In this document: in pieces, positions 44,734-53,521 of the stretch
Layout of the letters: every line of letters begins with the position of its first letter
Numbering within the stretch: the first letter of the stretch is position 1
NCBI GenBank assembly: GCA_002482845.1
Contig: DLGT01000047.1
Coordinates: 19,054 to 83,053 of the forward strand
Length of the DNA: 64,000 nt
Reading direction: 5' to 3'
DNA from: Saprospiraceae bacterium UBA7687
GTDB lineage: Bacteria; Bacteroidota; Bacteroidia; Chitinophagales; Saprospiraceae
The notes under the pieces: model-generated
Database searches by the model: none
Seen by the model: the letters and a program-made list of their open reading frames with translations, nothing else
Told to the model about the DNA's origin: nothing
Made by a program: the position numbers and the translations under genes

Positions 44734-45567
44734 CTAAGGTACAAAGATGGCTTGTCTTATGTTCACTAGTGTCGTTAATAACGATTCTAGATTATCAAGT
44801 GGCAACATATTGGCAGCATCAGATTTTGCTTCGGAAGGATTTGGGTGTGTCTCTAGAAATAATCCATCAGCTCCTACGGCAACTGCTGCTTTAGCAATGG
44901 TGCTTATTAAGCCAGGTTTTCCACCTGTTACTCCTGATGGCTGATTTGGCTGCTGAAGTGAGTGTGTACAATCCATAATCACAGGTACACCAAAAGACTT
45001 CATTACAGGAATTCCTCTATAATCTACGACAAGATCTTGATAACCGAATGTCGTTCCCCTTTCTGTTAACATCACTTTTTCATTATGACATTCACGTACT
45101 TTTTGGACAGCGTGCATCATTGATTCAGGACTCATAAACTGTCCTTTTTTGATATTGACGATCTTTCCAGTGTCTGCTGCTGCTTTGATGAGTGATGTTT
45201 GTCTACACAAAAAAGCTGGTATTTGAAGGATGTCGACATACTCTGCTGCCATCGCTGCTTCTTCGTCTGTATGGATGTCGGTCGTGACAGGTAGGTCAAA
45301 TGTTTCAGCAACTTTTCTTAATATTTTTAGTGCTTTTTCATCTCCTATACCTGTGAATGAATGTATAGAAGACCTATTTGCTTTGCGATAAGAGCCTTTG
45401 AAAACATAGGGAATCTTAAGGTCTGAAGTAATTCTTTTTACTTTTTCGGCAATTTCCATAGCCATTTGTTCTGACTCAATCGCGCATGGTCCAGCAATGA
45501 GAAAAAAGTTATTAGAAGTACGGTGACCGATATTTTTTATGGATGGAACCAAAGAATATGATTGCAT
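44734..45567 (-). CDS. kdsA: 3-deoxy-8-phosphooctulonate synthase
   Basis: 277 residues. KdsA condenses arabinose 5-phosphate with PEP to Kdo-8-phosphate for LPS. The AGPCAIES motif holds Cys28, the mark of the metal-dependent class (Aquifex type), while metal-independent enzymes carry Asn. KGSYRKANRSSIHSFTG, CRQTSLIKAA, NIKKGQFMSPE, CTHSLQQP, LETHPNPSEAKSDAANMLP are all present. It lies 17 bp after the DUF4159 gene and is probably in one transcript with it. Together with gmhA it indicates an LPS inner core. Confidence 0.97.
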   Translation of the reverse strand: MQSYSLVPSIKNIGHRTSNNFFLIAGPCAIESEQMAMEIAEKVKRITSDLKIPYVFKGSYRKANRSSIHSFTGIGDEKALKILRKVAETFDLPVTTDIHTDEEAAMAAEYVDILQIPAFLCRQTSLIKAAADTGKIVNIKKGQFMSPESMMHAVQKVRECHNEKVMLTERGTTFGYQDLVVDYRGIPVMKSFGVPVIMDCTHSLQQPNQPSGVTGGKPGLISTIAKAAVAVGADGLFLETHPNPSEAKSDAANMLPLDNLESLLTTLVNIRQAIFVP

Positions 45568-45584
45568 GAGTTGTTTGTTATTTT

Positions 45585-46232
45585 TTAATTTCCAAAAACG
45601 TATTGAACTAAATTCGCACCCATTCTTAGTGCTTTTATTCTTGCTTCTTCAGGGTCTTTATGGACTTCTTGATCTTCCCAACCATCTCCAAGATCACTTT
45701 CAAATGAGTAATAACAGATGAGTCTACCTTCCCAAAGCAAGCCGAAACCTTGTGCCGGTTTGTCATCATGTTTGTGTATTTTGGGCAATCCACCATCAAT
45801 TTTATATTTTTGACTGTAAACAGGGTGACTGAATGGCAACTCTATAAAACTGAGCTCCGGAAAGACTTTTTTCATAGCCAATCTTACGTATGGATCCATG
45901 CCATAATTATCGTCAATGTGAAGAAAACCACCTGCGATTAGATAAGTTCTTAGGTTTTCTGCATCTGAATCTGAAAAAACTACGTTGCCGTGCCCCGTCA
46001 TGTGAATGAAAGGATAGTTGAATATTTCCACACTTCCCACATCAACGACTGCGTATTCTGGATCTATATTGGTATTCAGAAATTTATTGCAAAAGCCCGC
46101 CAAATTTACCAAAGAAGTAGGATTACTGTACCAGTCGCCACCTCCAGGATATTTCAATAGTCCTAATTTAATAGAAGGTCCACCATCCGCAAAAGCAAAA
46201 AATGGTATTAATAATAAATAAATAAACTTCAT
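45585..46232 (-). CDS. DUF4159 exported protein
   Basis: 215 residues. A signal peptide (MKFIYLLLIPFFAFADG) leads to a DUF4159 domain. Visible blocks are LKYPGGGDWYSNP, YPFIHMTGHGNVVFSDSDAENLRTYLIAGGFLHIDDNYG and GLLWEGRLICYYSFESDLGDGWED. The glutamine-amidotransferase-like flavodoxin fold of the family is known from relatives; no enzymatic activity is established. It precedes kdsA by 17 bp. Confidence 0.85.
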   Translation of the reverse strand: MKFIYLLLIPFFAFADGGPSIKLGLLKYPGGGDWYSNPTSLVNLAGFCNKFLNTNIDPEYAVVDVGSVEIFNYPFIHMTGHGNVVFSDSDAENLRTYLIAGGFLHIDDNYGMDPYVRLAMKKVFPELSFIELPFSHPVYSQKYKIDGGLPKIHKHDDKPAQGFGLLWEGRLICYYSFESDLGDGWEDQEVHKDPEEARIKALRMGANLVQYVFGN

Positions 46233-46341
46233 TTTTATGATATCTTATTACAACTACAACGTATCACCTATGAAAACGTTTATAACTATAAGTTAAAATG
46301 CATAATCTTAATTATGGAAGATTAGATGGACTCATAATATT

Positions 46342-47424
46342 TTAGAAATACTTATAGCTTTGACCTGCTTTAATATCCAATAAGGTCTCATATATAAGAT
46401 CTATGACGCTAAGGATATCTTTTTCATGAGCCATCTCCACAGTGGTGTGCATATATCTCAATGGCAAAGATATTAAGACCGAAGGTACACCACCATTACT
46501 GTACGCAAACGCGTCAGTGTCCGTACCTGTACTACGACTCGCAGCGGCTAACTGATAATCTATTTTTTTTGCATCTGCGACGTCTATGACTTGTTGAAGC
46601 AACTTATTATGTACTGCGGGAGCAAAAGTAAGGCTAGGCCCTAATCCACATTTTGTATCTCCTTGAATTTTACTATTTACAAGAGGTGTACTGGTATCAT
46701 GCGTGACATCGGTTACGATAGCTACGTGTGGTTTTATAGTATTGGCGATCATTTCTGCACCACGAAGACCTATCTCTTCTTGCACTGCATTCACTATATA
46801 TAAGGAGAAGGGAAGTTGCTTTTTGTTTTCCTTCAGTATTCTTGCTACTTCTGCAATACAAAAACCACCTATTCTATTATCTAATGCACGACCTGTGTAA
46901 TAGACATTATTTAATTTTGTGAGTTCGTCTACGAAGGTAATCACACTTCCCACATGTACGCCCATTTCTAGTACTTCTGCCTTATCTTTGGCGCCTACAT
47001 CTACAAAAATGTTATCCATTGTTGGCGAAAGATTTTCGTCTTTCCCTTTTCGAGTATGAATAGCTGGCCAACCAAAAACACCTTTTACAATTCCTTTTTT
47101 TGTATGAATATTCACACGCATAGAAGGTGCAATAATGTGATCTGAGCCACCATTTCTGATGACATGGATAAAGCCAGTATCAGAAATATAATTAACATAC
47201 CAAGATATTTCATCAGCATGTGCTTCTATGACCACTCTGTAATCCATGCCAGGGTTTATGACTCCGTAAGCTGTTCCATAGTTGTCAAGATGCCACTCAT
47301 CTACGAACGGTTTTATATACTCTACCCAAATCTTTTGGCCAGGTGCTTCGTATCCGGTAGGTGATGCATTATTCAGATAATTGTATAAAAAATCTTCTGA
47401 TTTTTTTGTGATATGACTCATCAA
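46342..47424 (-). CDS. M42 family metallopeptidase
   Basis: 360 residues. M42 enzymes are cytosolic two-metal aminopeptidases, often dodecameric. Metal ligands are in EAHADEISWYV, the ALDNRIGG block, Glu pair in VQEEIGLRGAEM and ASRSTGTDTDAFAYSNGG. GVFGWPAIH and PLRYMHTTVEMAHEKD complete the family pattern. Two adjacent Met codons could start it. It lies 29 bp after pyrE on the same strand, so both are likely expressed together; use for peptide recycling is inferred. Confidence 0.93.
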   Translation of the reverse strand: MMSHITKKSEDFLYNYLNNASPTGYEAPGQKIWVEYIKPFVDEWHLDNYGTAYGVINPGMDYRVVIEAHADEISWYVNYISDTGFIHVIRNGGSDHIIAPSMRVNIHTKKGIVKGVFGWPAIHTRKGKDENLSPTMDNIFVDVGAKDKAEVLEMGVHVGSVITFVDELTKLNNVYYTGRALDNRIGGFCIAEVARILKENKKQLPFSLYIVNAVQEEIGLRGAEMIANTIKPHVAIVTDVTHDTSTPLVNSKIQGDTKCGLGPSLTFAPAVHNKLLQQVIDVADAKKIDYQLAAASRSTGTDTDAFAYSNGGVPSVLISLPLRYMHTTVEMAHEKDILSVIDLIYETLLDIKAGQSYKYF

Positions 47425-47453
47425 AAAATTATTTCGGTTTTTAAAATATTTTT

Positions 47454-48089
47454 TTAAAAATTATTTTGATACCAGTTTTGAGGATCGCTATTCCATTTGC
47501 TAAGCATTTCAGCTTCTTCATTTGAAATATAAGATGCTGCTGTTGCTTCTGAAATCAAATAATTATAATCGGACAAAGTACGGTATTTACATTCTGAATT
47601 CCTAAAATTTTCAGCTGCTTTTTCAAAACCGTAGTCAAATATTGCAACGACGCCAAGTACATTATGACCTTCATTTCTCAATATTTCAACCACTTCTATA
47701 GAGCTTCCACCTGTACTTATCAGGTCTTCAACAACCAAAATGCTAGCTCCCGGCTCGATTTCACCTTCAATTTGATTTTGTCTTCCATGACTTTTTGGCG
47801 CAGAACGAACATAGGAAAAAGGTAGATTGAGTTTATCTGCTAGGAGTGCTCCGTGTGCAATTCCAGCAGTTGCTACACCGGTGATCATATCTATTTTTCC
47901 GAAGGATTCTGACAGTTTTGAAAAGCCATTTTTAATAATGTCTCTCACCTCAGGATGCGACAAAGTGACTCGATTATCACAGTAAATCGGTGACCTCATA
48001 CCCGATGCCCAAGTAAAAGGATTTTGTGGACTTAATTTAATTGCTTTAATTTGCAAAAGTTTTTGAGCAACCAATGTTTCAAACATCAT
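47454..48089 (-). CDS. pyrE: Orotate phosphoribosyltransferase
   Basis: 211 residues. PyrE joins orotate to PRPP to make OMP in pyrimidine synthesis. The PRPP-binding motif ILVVEDLISTGGSS is at about 117-130, and the opening LSPQNPFTWASGMRSPIYCDNRV and the flexible loop RSAPKSHGRQNQIEG match OPRTs. Two tandem ATG codons (48089, 48086) may start it. Only 12 bp separate it from the divergent NUDIX gene; its -7 box TAAATTTG (48114-48121) lies inside that gene. Confidence 0.96.
   Translation of the reverse strand: MMFETLVAQKLLQIKAIKLSPQNPFTWASGMRSPIYCDNRVTLSHPEVRDIIKNGFSKLSESFGKIDMITGVATAGIAHGALLADKLNLPFSYVRSAPKSHGRQNQIEGEIEPGASILVVEDLISTGGSSIEVVEILRNEGHNVLGVVAIFDYGFEKAAENFRNSECKYRTLSDYNYLISEATAASYISNEEAEMLSKWNSDPQNWYQNNF
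48023..48053 (+). promoter_or_regulatory. NUDIX gene promoter candidate inside pyrE
   Basis: TTTG (48023-48026), a 19-bp spacer and TTAATTTG (48046-48053; one mismatch to TAnnTTTG), about 50 bp before the NUDIX start. It lies in the first codons of divergent pyrE. Confidence 0.4.
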
Positions 48090-48101
48090 ATTAATATTTT
48101 A

Positions 48102-48776
48102 ATGGATAAGTCGCAAATTTACAAAATCTATATAAACGAAGTAGAAGTTATCTTAAAACCTTCTGCAGATGTTACTTTAGAAGATACGGTGACTTCGGGT
48201 AGCGTGGTGGTAAAATATACAGGAAATAAGAAACATTTGCTGGATTACATCAGTATTTTGGAGAAATCTATCAAGTCGGAGAAACTCATTATTCATCATG
48301 AAGATTTTCCAAAACTTAAGTCTGACTTTAAATCTCATTTTTCTGAGATAGAAGCAGGAGGAGGATTGGTCAAAAATGAAAAAAATGAATATCTCTTTAT
48401 TTTCCGACGTGGATCTTGGGATCTACCGAAAGGTAAGATAGAAAGTAACGAAACCAAAAGAGAAGCCACTATGCGAGAAATAACCGAAGAAACAGGTATC
48501 AAAAAAATGACCATTGTTTCAAAATTGATGGTAACACGACATACTTACCGAAGTAATGTGGGAAAAAGAATCATCAAAAAATCTCATTGGTATCTAATTG
48601 ATGCTAAAAAACAAGCTTTAGTTCCGCAAGCAACAGAAGATATTGAAAGAGCTGATTGGATGACATTGGAAAGATTTTTTAGTAAAAAAAGACAAGTGTA
48701 TCCCAATATTTTGGAAGTATTGCACACCCAAGACACCCAAGATATAAAGATAAAAGTCCAGATTAAGATTAACTGA
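48102..48776 (+). CDS. NUDIX hydrolase
   Basis: 224 residues. The Nudix box fits G-x5-E-x7-REU-x-EE-x-GU exactly at residues 111-133 (GKIESNETKREATM, then REITEETGI). The domain begins near 88 (GGLVKNEKNEYLFIFRRGSWDLPKGK). The first ~85 residues form a separate region without a family I recognise. The substrate (nucleoside diphosphate derivative) is unknown. ATG 48102 is chosen; a longer in-frame start would run into pyrE. mtgA follows after 22 bp. Confidence 0.92.
   Translation: MDKSQIYKIYINEVEVILKPSADVTLEDTVTSGSVVVKYTGNKKHLLDYISILEKSIKSEKLIIHHEDFPKLKSDFKSHFSEIEAGGGLVKNEKNEYLFIFRRGSWDLPKGKIESNETKREATMREITEETGIKKMTIVSKLMVTRHTYRSNVGKRIIKKSHWYLIDAKKQALVPQATEDIERADWMTLERFFSKKRQVYPNILEVLHTQDTQDIKIKVQIKIN
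48114..48121 (-). promoter_or_regulatory. pyrE -7 element inside the NUDIX gene
   Basis: TAAATTTG on the minus strand fits TAnnTTTG and would give a leader of about 18 nt for pyrE. No -33 box was identified. Confidence 0.4.
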
Positions 48777-48798
48777 CATCAAAAAATGAAGCGTTTCT

Positions 48799-49545
48799 AT
48801 GTCTAATTGGGATAAAATAAAGCTCTTTGCAAAGTCATATTATAAGGATATAGTAGTTGGTTTTATTATATTTTCAGTGACTTGGGTACTTTTATTACGA
48901 GTGTTTTATCCTCCAATTACACTAATGATGGTAAAACGAATAATCTATGGAAATGAGAAAGGATTGGCTTACACATGGAAATCTACAAATGAGATATCGC
49001 CATATATTCAAGTTTGTGCCATGGCTTCAGAAGACCAAAACTTGCCTTTTCATTATGGCATGGACATGGAAGCTATCGATAAGGCGCTAAATGTCAATAA
49101 AAAGGGTAAAAAGGTTTTTGGAGCAAGTACAATCACACAGCAAGTGGCCAAAAATGTATTTCTTTTCCCCCAACGATCATATATAAGGAAGGGACTTGAG
49201 TTGTATTTTACACTTTTGATAGAAACGCTTTGGACAAAACAACGGACGCTAGAGATGTATTTAAATGTGGCCGAGATGGGCGATATGATATTCGGCGTAG
49301 AAGCCGCAGCACAAGCGTATTTTAAGAAATCTGCGCAAAAACTTACCCTTAATGAATCAGCGCTCATCATTTCTGTGTTGCCTAATCCTATCAAATATTC
49401 CGTTAAAAAACCAGGGGCTTATGTAAGTGAGAGACAACAGCAAATTTCATCACTTTATCATTCTCTCGATGGCACGCATTATCTCAGAGAATTGTATATA
49501 AAGACAGATAATTCTCTTTATGATTTTAAAAAATATAAAAAATAA
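48799..49545 (+). CDS. mtgA: Monofunctional peptidoglycan transglycosylase
   Basis: 248 residues. MtgA polymerises lipid II into glycan strands. One membrane span (about 18-38) anchors a GT51 domain with catalytic Glu78 in ASEDQNLPFHYGMD, then GASTITQQVAKNVFL, KGLELYFTLLIETLWTKQRTLEMYLNVAEMG and the second Glu in YLNVAEMG. No transpeptidase domain follows, so it is the monofunctional type. It lies 22 bp after the NUDIX gene. Confidence 0.95.
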   Translation: MSNWDKIKLFAKSYYKDIVVGFIIFSVTWVLLLRVFYPPITLMMVKRIIYGNEKGLAYTWKSTNEISPYIQVCAMASEDQNLPFHYGMDMEAIDKALNVNKKGKKVFGASTITQQVAKNVFLFPQRSYIRKGLELYFTLLIETLWTKQRTLEMYLNVAEMGDMIFGVEAAAQAYFKKSAQKLTLNESALIISVLPNPIKYSVKKPGAYVSERQQQISSLYHSLDGTHYLRELYIKTDNSLYDFKKYKK

Positions 49546-49574
49546 GCATAGAAAATAATTACCTTTTTAACTTT

Positions 49575-49608
49575 TTTGAAAATTATTTATCAAAGAATAG
49601 TACTTTTG
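49575..49608 (+). promoter_or_regulatory. Promoter of the TerB-like gene
   Basis: TTTG (49575-49578), a 22-bp spacer and TACTTTTG (49601-49608) fit the Bacteroidota consensus, 22 bp before the start codon at 49631. Confidence 0.55.
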
Positions 49609-49630
49609 CGTCCAATTAAAAAGTAAAACC

Positions 49631-50113
49631 ATGTTAGATCAATTTAATAGCCTTACCGAAGAAGAATTTGAGAAATTGAAAGATGCCGTTCCTTTGATTA
49701 CTGTTTTAATAGCAGGTGCTGATGGCAATATTCACAACGATCAATTAGAGTGGGCTAACAAAGTGACTAAAATTAGGAGCTATAATATGAAGGCAGAGAT
49801 GAAAGCTTTCTATCTTGAAGTTGGAAAAACTTTTTCGGAAAGACTACAATACTATATAGATGCTTTTCCTACCAATGTGGCAGATAGAACTAAATTAATA
49901 AGCGATAGATTATCCCATATCAACGACATTTTAGCTAAGCTTGAACCAGAAGTTGGAGCTAAGTTTTATAAAAGTTTTACTAGTTTTGCTGAGCACGTGG
50001 CAAAAGCATCAGGAGGTTTTTTAGGGTTTTTTAGTATCAATAAAGATGAAGCAAAGTTGATAGGATTGCCTATGATTCACCCAATAATAAGCACATCTGA
50101 CGAAGAGGAATAA
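49631..50113 (+). CDS. TerB-like helical protein
   Basis: 160 residues, all-helical, cytoplasmic. The segment PLITVLIAGADGNIHNDQLEWANKVTKI resembles the metal-binding helical pair of TerB-type tellurite resistance domains (xDGxIxxxE-like acidic turn). The rest does not match a family I know. It ends in an acidic tail TSDEEE. Monocistronic under its own promoter. Function unknown. Confidence 0.65.
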   Translation: MLDQFNSLTEEEFEKLKDAVPLITVLIAGADGNIHNDQLEWANKVTKIRSYNMKAEMKAFYLEVGKTFSERLQYYIDAFPTNVADRTKLISDRLSHINDILAKLEPEVGAKFYKSFTSFAEHVAKASGGFLGFFSINKDEAKLIGLPMIHPIISTSDEEE

Positions 50114-50359
50114 GTAAGAGTCTTTCATTTTTTTCTTGTAATAATTGTTTCAAGGACAGTTCTTGTCATATTGTATTATAGTTTTGAAGCTATGATGGAT
50201 TCTTGTATTTATTTGTTTTGTCGAAAATAATTATAAATTTTTTCTAATTATACAGAAGGTTTAGAATGTAATTGTATTTTTATGTTGTCATTACATTTTA
50301 AAAGTAATATTATTGAAATGTAACCTTTTTTGGTTTCCTTAAAGTATAATTATAACAGT

Positions 50360-52627
50360 ATGAAAATTCATTTTTATTTTACATGCTTTTTGATTTTCTG
50401 TTTCCAACAAGCAAGTTTTGCTCAAAACAGCACAATCACAGTTAAAGATTATAAAACCAGAGAAGCATTGGTTGGTGCCACAATCATTCATGGGGAAGGT
50501 GGATATATTACAGATATTGATGGGAAGTTTACTATTCTAAATCCTACTTTTCCCTTCGAAATCGTTGTATCTTATATTGGTTATGAAGATCAAAAAATTA
50601 ACTTCAAAACTTTAGTAGATATACCATTAGAAATATTATTGGTACCATCTCAAACCGCTCTTGATCTTGTTACGGTCACTAGCACGAAATACGAACAAAA
50701 CATCACTAGATCTATGGTTTCTGTAGATATTCTAAAGCCAGATCTTTTGCGAAGCGTAAATGCCACATCATCAGATGAGATATTAAATAAGGTGCCTGGT
50801 GTGCAGATCCTTGATGGTCAGGCAAATATACGTGGTGGATCTGGATATTCGTATGGCGCAGGTAGTAGAGTGATGCTGCTTATTGATGATATTCCTGCTT
50901 TGCAAGTGGACGCAGGCTTTCCCAATTGGAATGACATTCCCATAGAAAACCTTAGCCAAATAGAAGTTCTGAAAGGTGCGGCTTCTTCTTTATATGGTTC
51001 ATCAGCACTGAATGGAATTATTAATTTTAGATCATCATACGCAACATCAAACCCTGAAACTCGTCTCTCACTTGCGACAAATATTTTCCAATCTCCAAAA
51101 GATGTAGAAAAAAAGTGGTGGGGAGATACCTTGAGACATGAAACTAATGCATCCTTTGTGCACAAACAAAAGTTTGGTAAACTTGACTTCATAGGAAGTG
51201 CTTTTTATAATAAATTGAATGGATTTAACCAATCTACTAATGAGGAACGAGGTCGTGCAAATGTAAATCTTAGATACAGACTGCGAGATAATTTGGTTTT
51301 TGGTCTGAATGTACTCTATAATCAAAGTGCAAGTAATAGCTTTTTTATCTGGAAAAACGCTGCTTCTGGCGCTTTACAACCACTTGCAGGTACAGTCTCG
51401 GATAGGACTGCAAAACGTTTTTATATCGACCCATCCATTCGGTACACAGACAGTCACAATAATAAACATAAGCTTTTATGGCGGACCACATCTGTCAATA
51501 ATGAAAATAACACCAATCAGTCTAATAGTTCTATAAACCATTATGGCGAGTATCAAATCCAGAATACTTCAGACGGACTTGGCTTGACATATACAGCAGG
51601 TGTAGTGGGTATTTGGAATACAACGGATTCACAGATACTTGGCGATACTACATTTAAAGCTAGTTCTTATGCTACTTATCTTCAACTAGACAAAACTTTT
51701 GGTGATAGGCTCACTGTTGCAGGTGGACTAAGATATGAATATAATGCTCAGAGTAGTCCCATTTCATTGATTGATCCAACTGGTAAAAAGTCTGATGATC
51801 AAATCATTGCACGACTTTCGGCAAATTACAAACTTTTTGAATATACTTTTTTGCGTGGTTCTTGGGGACAAGGTTATAGATTTCCTACACTTACAGAAAG
51901 ATTTGTGACGACAAGTTTTGGAGATTTTAACATATTTTCTAATCCTGCTTTACGACCTGAATATGGGTGGACTTCAGAAATTGGTGTCAAACAAGGCTTT
52001 AAATTAGCAAGTTTTCAAGGATTTCTTGATTTTTCTGGATTTATCTCCGAGTATGAAGATATGATAGAGTTTACTTTTGGCTCAGACGATAGGGGATTAG
52101 GATTCAAACCACAAAATATCGGAAACACTAGGATTTCAGGTTTTGAAGTAGGCGTGATGGGACAGCTAAAATTATTTGCTGTGCCGATCAATGTTTTCGG
52201 TGGATATACTTTTATAAATCCGATATATAAAAACTTTGATTCTAGCGAAGAGATCAGAAATAGTGTATCTGAAAATCAAAATGTTTTAAAATATCGAGCC
52301 AAGCACCAAATGAAAATGGATGTCGAAGCAAAAATTTGGAAGTTTAAATGGGGCGTTTCGATACAAAGAGTTAGTCATACTATTAATGTAGACAAGGCGT
52401 TTGAGTCCGTTCCACCTATCAATTTTGACTTTTTCGGAATCGCTGCATACAGAGATTTAAATAATAAAGGTTATTATCTATTGGATAGTAGACTAGGAAT
52501 AGAACTTGGTAAATTTACTTTTACATGCTTGGCAAACAACATTCTTAATCAAGAGTATAGTTTACGTCCTGCTCTGGTGGAAGCGCCGCGTAGTTTTGGT
52601 TTTAGAATCGATTATAAAATCAATTAA
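50360..52627 (+). CDS. TonB-dependent outer membrane receptor
   Basis: 755 residues. A signal peptide (about 1-20, ending SFAQ) is followed by a carboxypeptidase-regulatory-like domain (about 20-105, ITVKDYKTREALVGATII), a plug domain (about 115-230: NKVPGVQILDGQANIRGGSGYSYGAG, VEVLKG-type SQIEVLKGAASSLYGSSALNGIINFR) and a 22-strand barrel ending in LRPALVEAPRSFGFRIDYKIN. It imports an unknown ligand, energised by TonB. No SusD partner follows; instead a phosphoesterase gene starts 11 bp downstream. ATG 50360 is taken because it begins the signal peptide. Confidence 0.94.
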   Translation: MKIHFYFTCFLIFCFQQASFAQNSTITVKDYKTREALVGATIIHGEGGYITDIDGKFTILNPTFPFEIVVSYIGYEDQKINFKTLVDIPLEILLVPSQTALDLVTVTSTKYEQNITRSMVSVDILKPDLLRSVNATSSDEILNKVPGVQILDGQANIRGGSGYSYGAGSRVMLLIDDIPALQVDAGFPNWNDIPIENLSQIEVLKGAASSLYGSSALNGIINFRSSYATSNPETRLSLATNIFQSPKDVEKKWWGDTLRHETNASFVHKQKFGKLDFIGSAFYNKLNGFNQSTNEERGRANVNLRYRLRDNLVFGLNVLYNQSASNSFFIWKNAASGALQPLAGTVSDRTAKRFYIDPSIRYTDSHNNKHKLLWRTTSVNNENNTNQSNSSINHYGEYQIQNTSDGLGLTYTAGVVGIWNTTDSQILGDTTFKASSYATYLQLDKTFGDRLTVAGGLRYEYNAQSSPISLIDPTGKKSDDQIIARLSANYKLFEYTFLRGSWGQGYRFPTLTERFVTTSFGDFNIFSNPALRPEYGWTSEIGVKQGFKLASFQGFLDFSGFISEYEDMIEFTFGSDDRGLGFKPQNIGNTRISGFEVGVMGQLKLFAVPINVFGGYTFINPIYKNFDSSEEIRNSVSENQNVLKYRAKHQMKMDVEAKIWKFKWGVSIQRVSHTINVDKAFESVPPINFDFFGIAAYRDLNNKGYYLLDSRLGIELGKFTFTCLANNILNQEYSLRPALVEAPRSFGFRIDYKIN

Positions 52628-52638
52628 ACTGAAATATC

Positions 52639-53373
52639 TTGTTAAATATTTGTCTCATTACGGATCTTCATATTGACGCACTAGGTTATTCTTTCAATGG
52701 AATTGACCCAAGGGCGAATTTTGTAAAAGTACTTAAAGAAGCCACGTCCAAAAGTCCAGAATTAATCGTTCTTGCGGGTGATTTGTGTAATAAAGTAGGT
52801 GATTTGGAAATTTATTATTGGATAAAAGATCAAATGGACGCTGTCAACATTCCATATTACTGTATTCCTGGCAATCATGATGATGCATCTTTGATGATGG
52901 AAGTTTTTTATAAGGATACTTTTGTATCAAGGAGCGAACTATTTTTTGTAAAAGAATTTCATGGTCACAGCCTTATTTTTTTGGATACTTCTCAAGGTAA
53001 CATGTCAACAGAACAATATAGTTGGTTAAATAAAATTGTGTCTGCTATTCAAAAAGATGTCTTCATTTTTATGCACCATCCACCGATTTTAGCCATTGCA
53101 AAGCACATGGAACCAAATTACGCATTTCAGCAAATGGAGGAGTTTCAGTCCTTTTGTGCAGCGTTTCAAGACAAAAGTTTCCGTATTTTTACAGGGCACT
53201 ATCATTTTGAAAGGTCAATTGCTAAAGGTAATATCACCACTTATATTTCCCCTTCTACGTATCTCCAAATTCATCCTGATTATGAAGAATTTAAAATTCT
53301 ACATGATAGGATAGGGTATAGGGAAATAAAGGTGACGGATCAGAGTGTGGTGACCAATGTAAACTATTTATAA
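52639..53373 (+). CDS. Calcineurin-like metallophosphoesterase
   Basis: 244 residues with all metal motifs in order: DLHID near residue 9, GDLCNKVGD near 53, GNHDD near 82, HHPP near 140 and GHYH near 185. The pattern resembles 3',5'-cyclic nucleotide phosphodiesterases (CpdA) and other class III phosphodiesterases. The start is TTG at 52639; no ATG is available before the first motif. It begins 11 bp after the TonB-dependent receptor stop, so it probably shares its mRNA. Substrate unproven. Confidence 0.88.
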   Translation: MLNICLITDLHIDALGYSFNGIDPRANFVKVLKEATSKSPELIVLAGDLCNKVGDLEIYYWIKDQMDAVNIPYYCIPGNHDDASLMMEVFYKDTFVSRSELFFVKEFHGHSLIFLDTSQGNMSTEQYSWLNKIVSAIQKDVFIFMHHPPILAIAKHMEPNYAFQQMEEFQSFCAAFQDKSFRIFTGHYHFERSIAKGNITTYISPSTYLQIHPDYEEFKILHDRIGYREIKVTDQSVVTNVNYL

Positions 53374-53452
53374 AAGTGAAATTGTAAACACATTTATACT
53401 TAAGCTAAACTATTAGAATCCCAAAGTCGCACTAAATGGATGGAGTGGTATT

Positions 53453-53483
53453 TTTGTTTTTGCACCATAAAGTATTATCTTTG
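53453..53483 (+). promoter_or_regulatory. Thiolase promoter
   Basis: TTTG (53453-53456), a 19-bp spacer and TATCTTTG (53476-53483): a near-ideal Bacteroidota promoter 38 bp before the ATG at 53522. Confidence 0.7.
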
Positions 53484-53521
53484 CATTTTGATTTACCTAA
53501 CCAAATTTTAATCATTAAATC

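Noticed and set aside
50114..50359. Regulatory RNA upstream of the TonB-dependent receptor
   Set aside because: Only a weak CAAG/CTTG hairpin and no T tract; no cobalamin or thiamine aptamer pattern was recognised.
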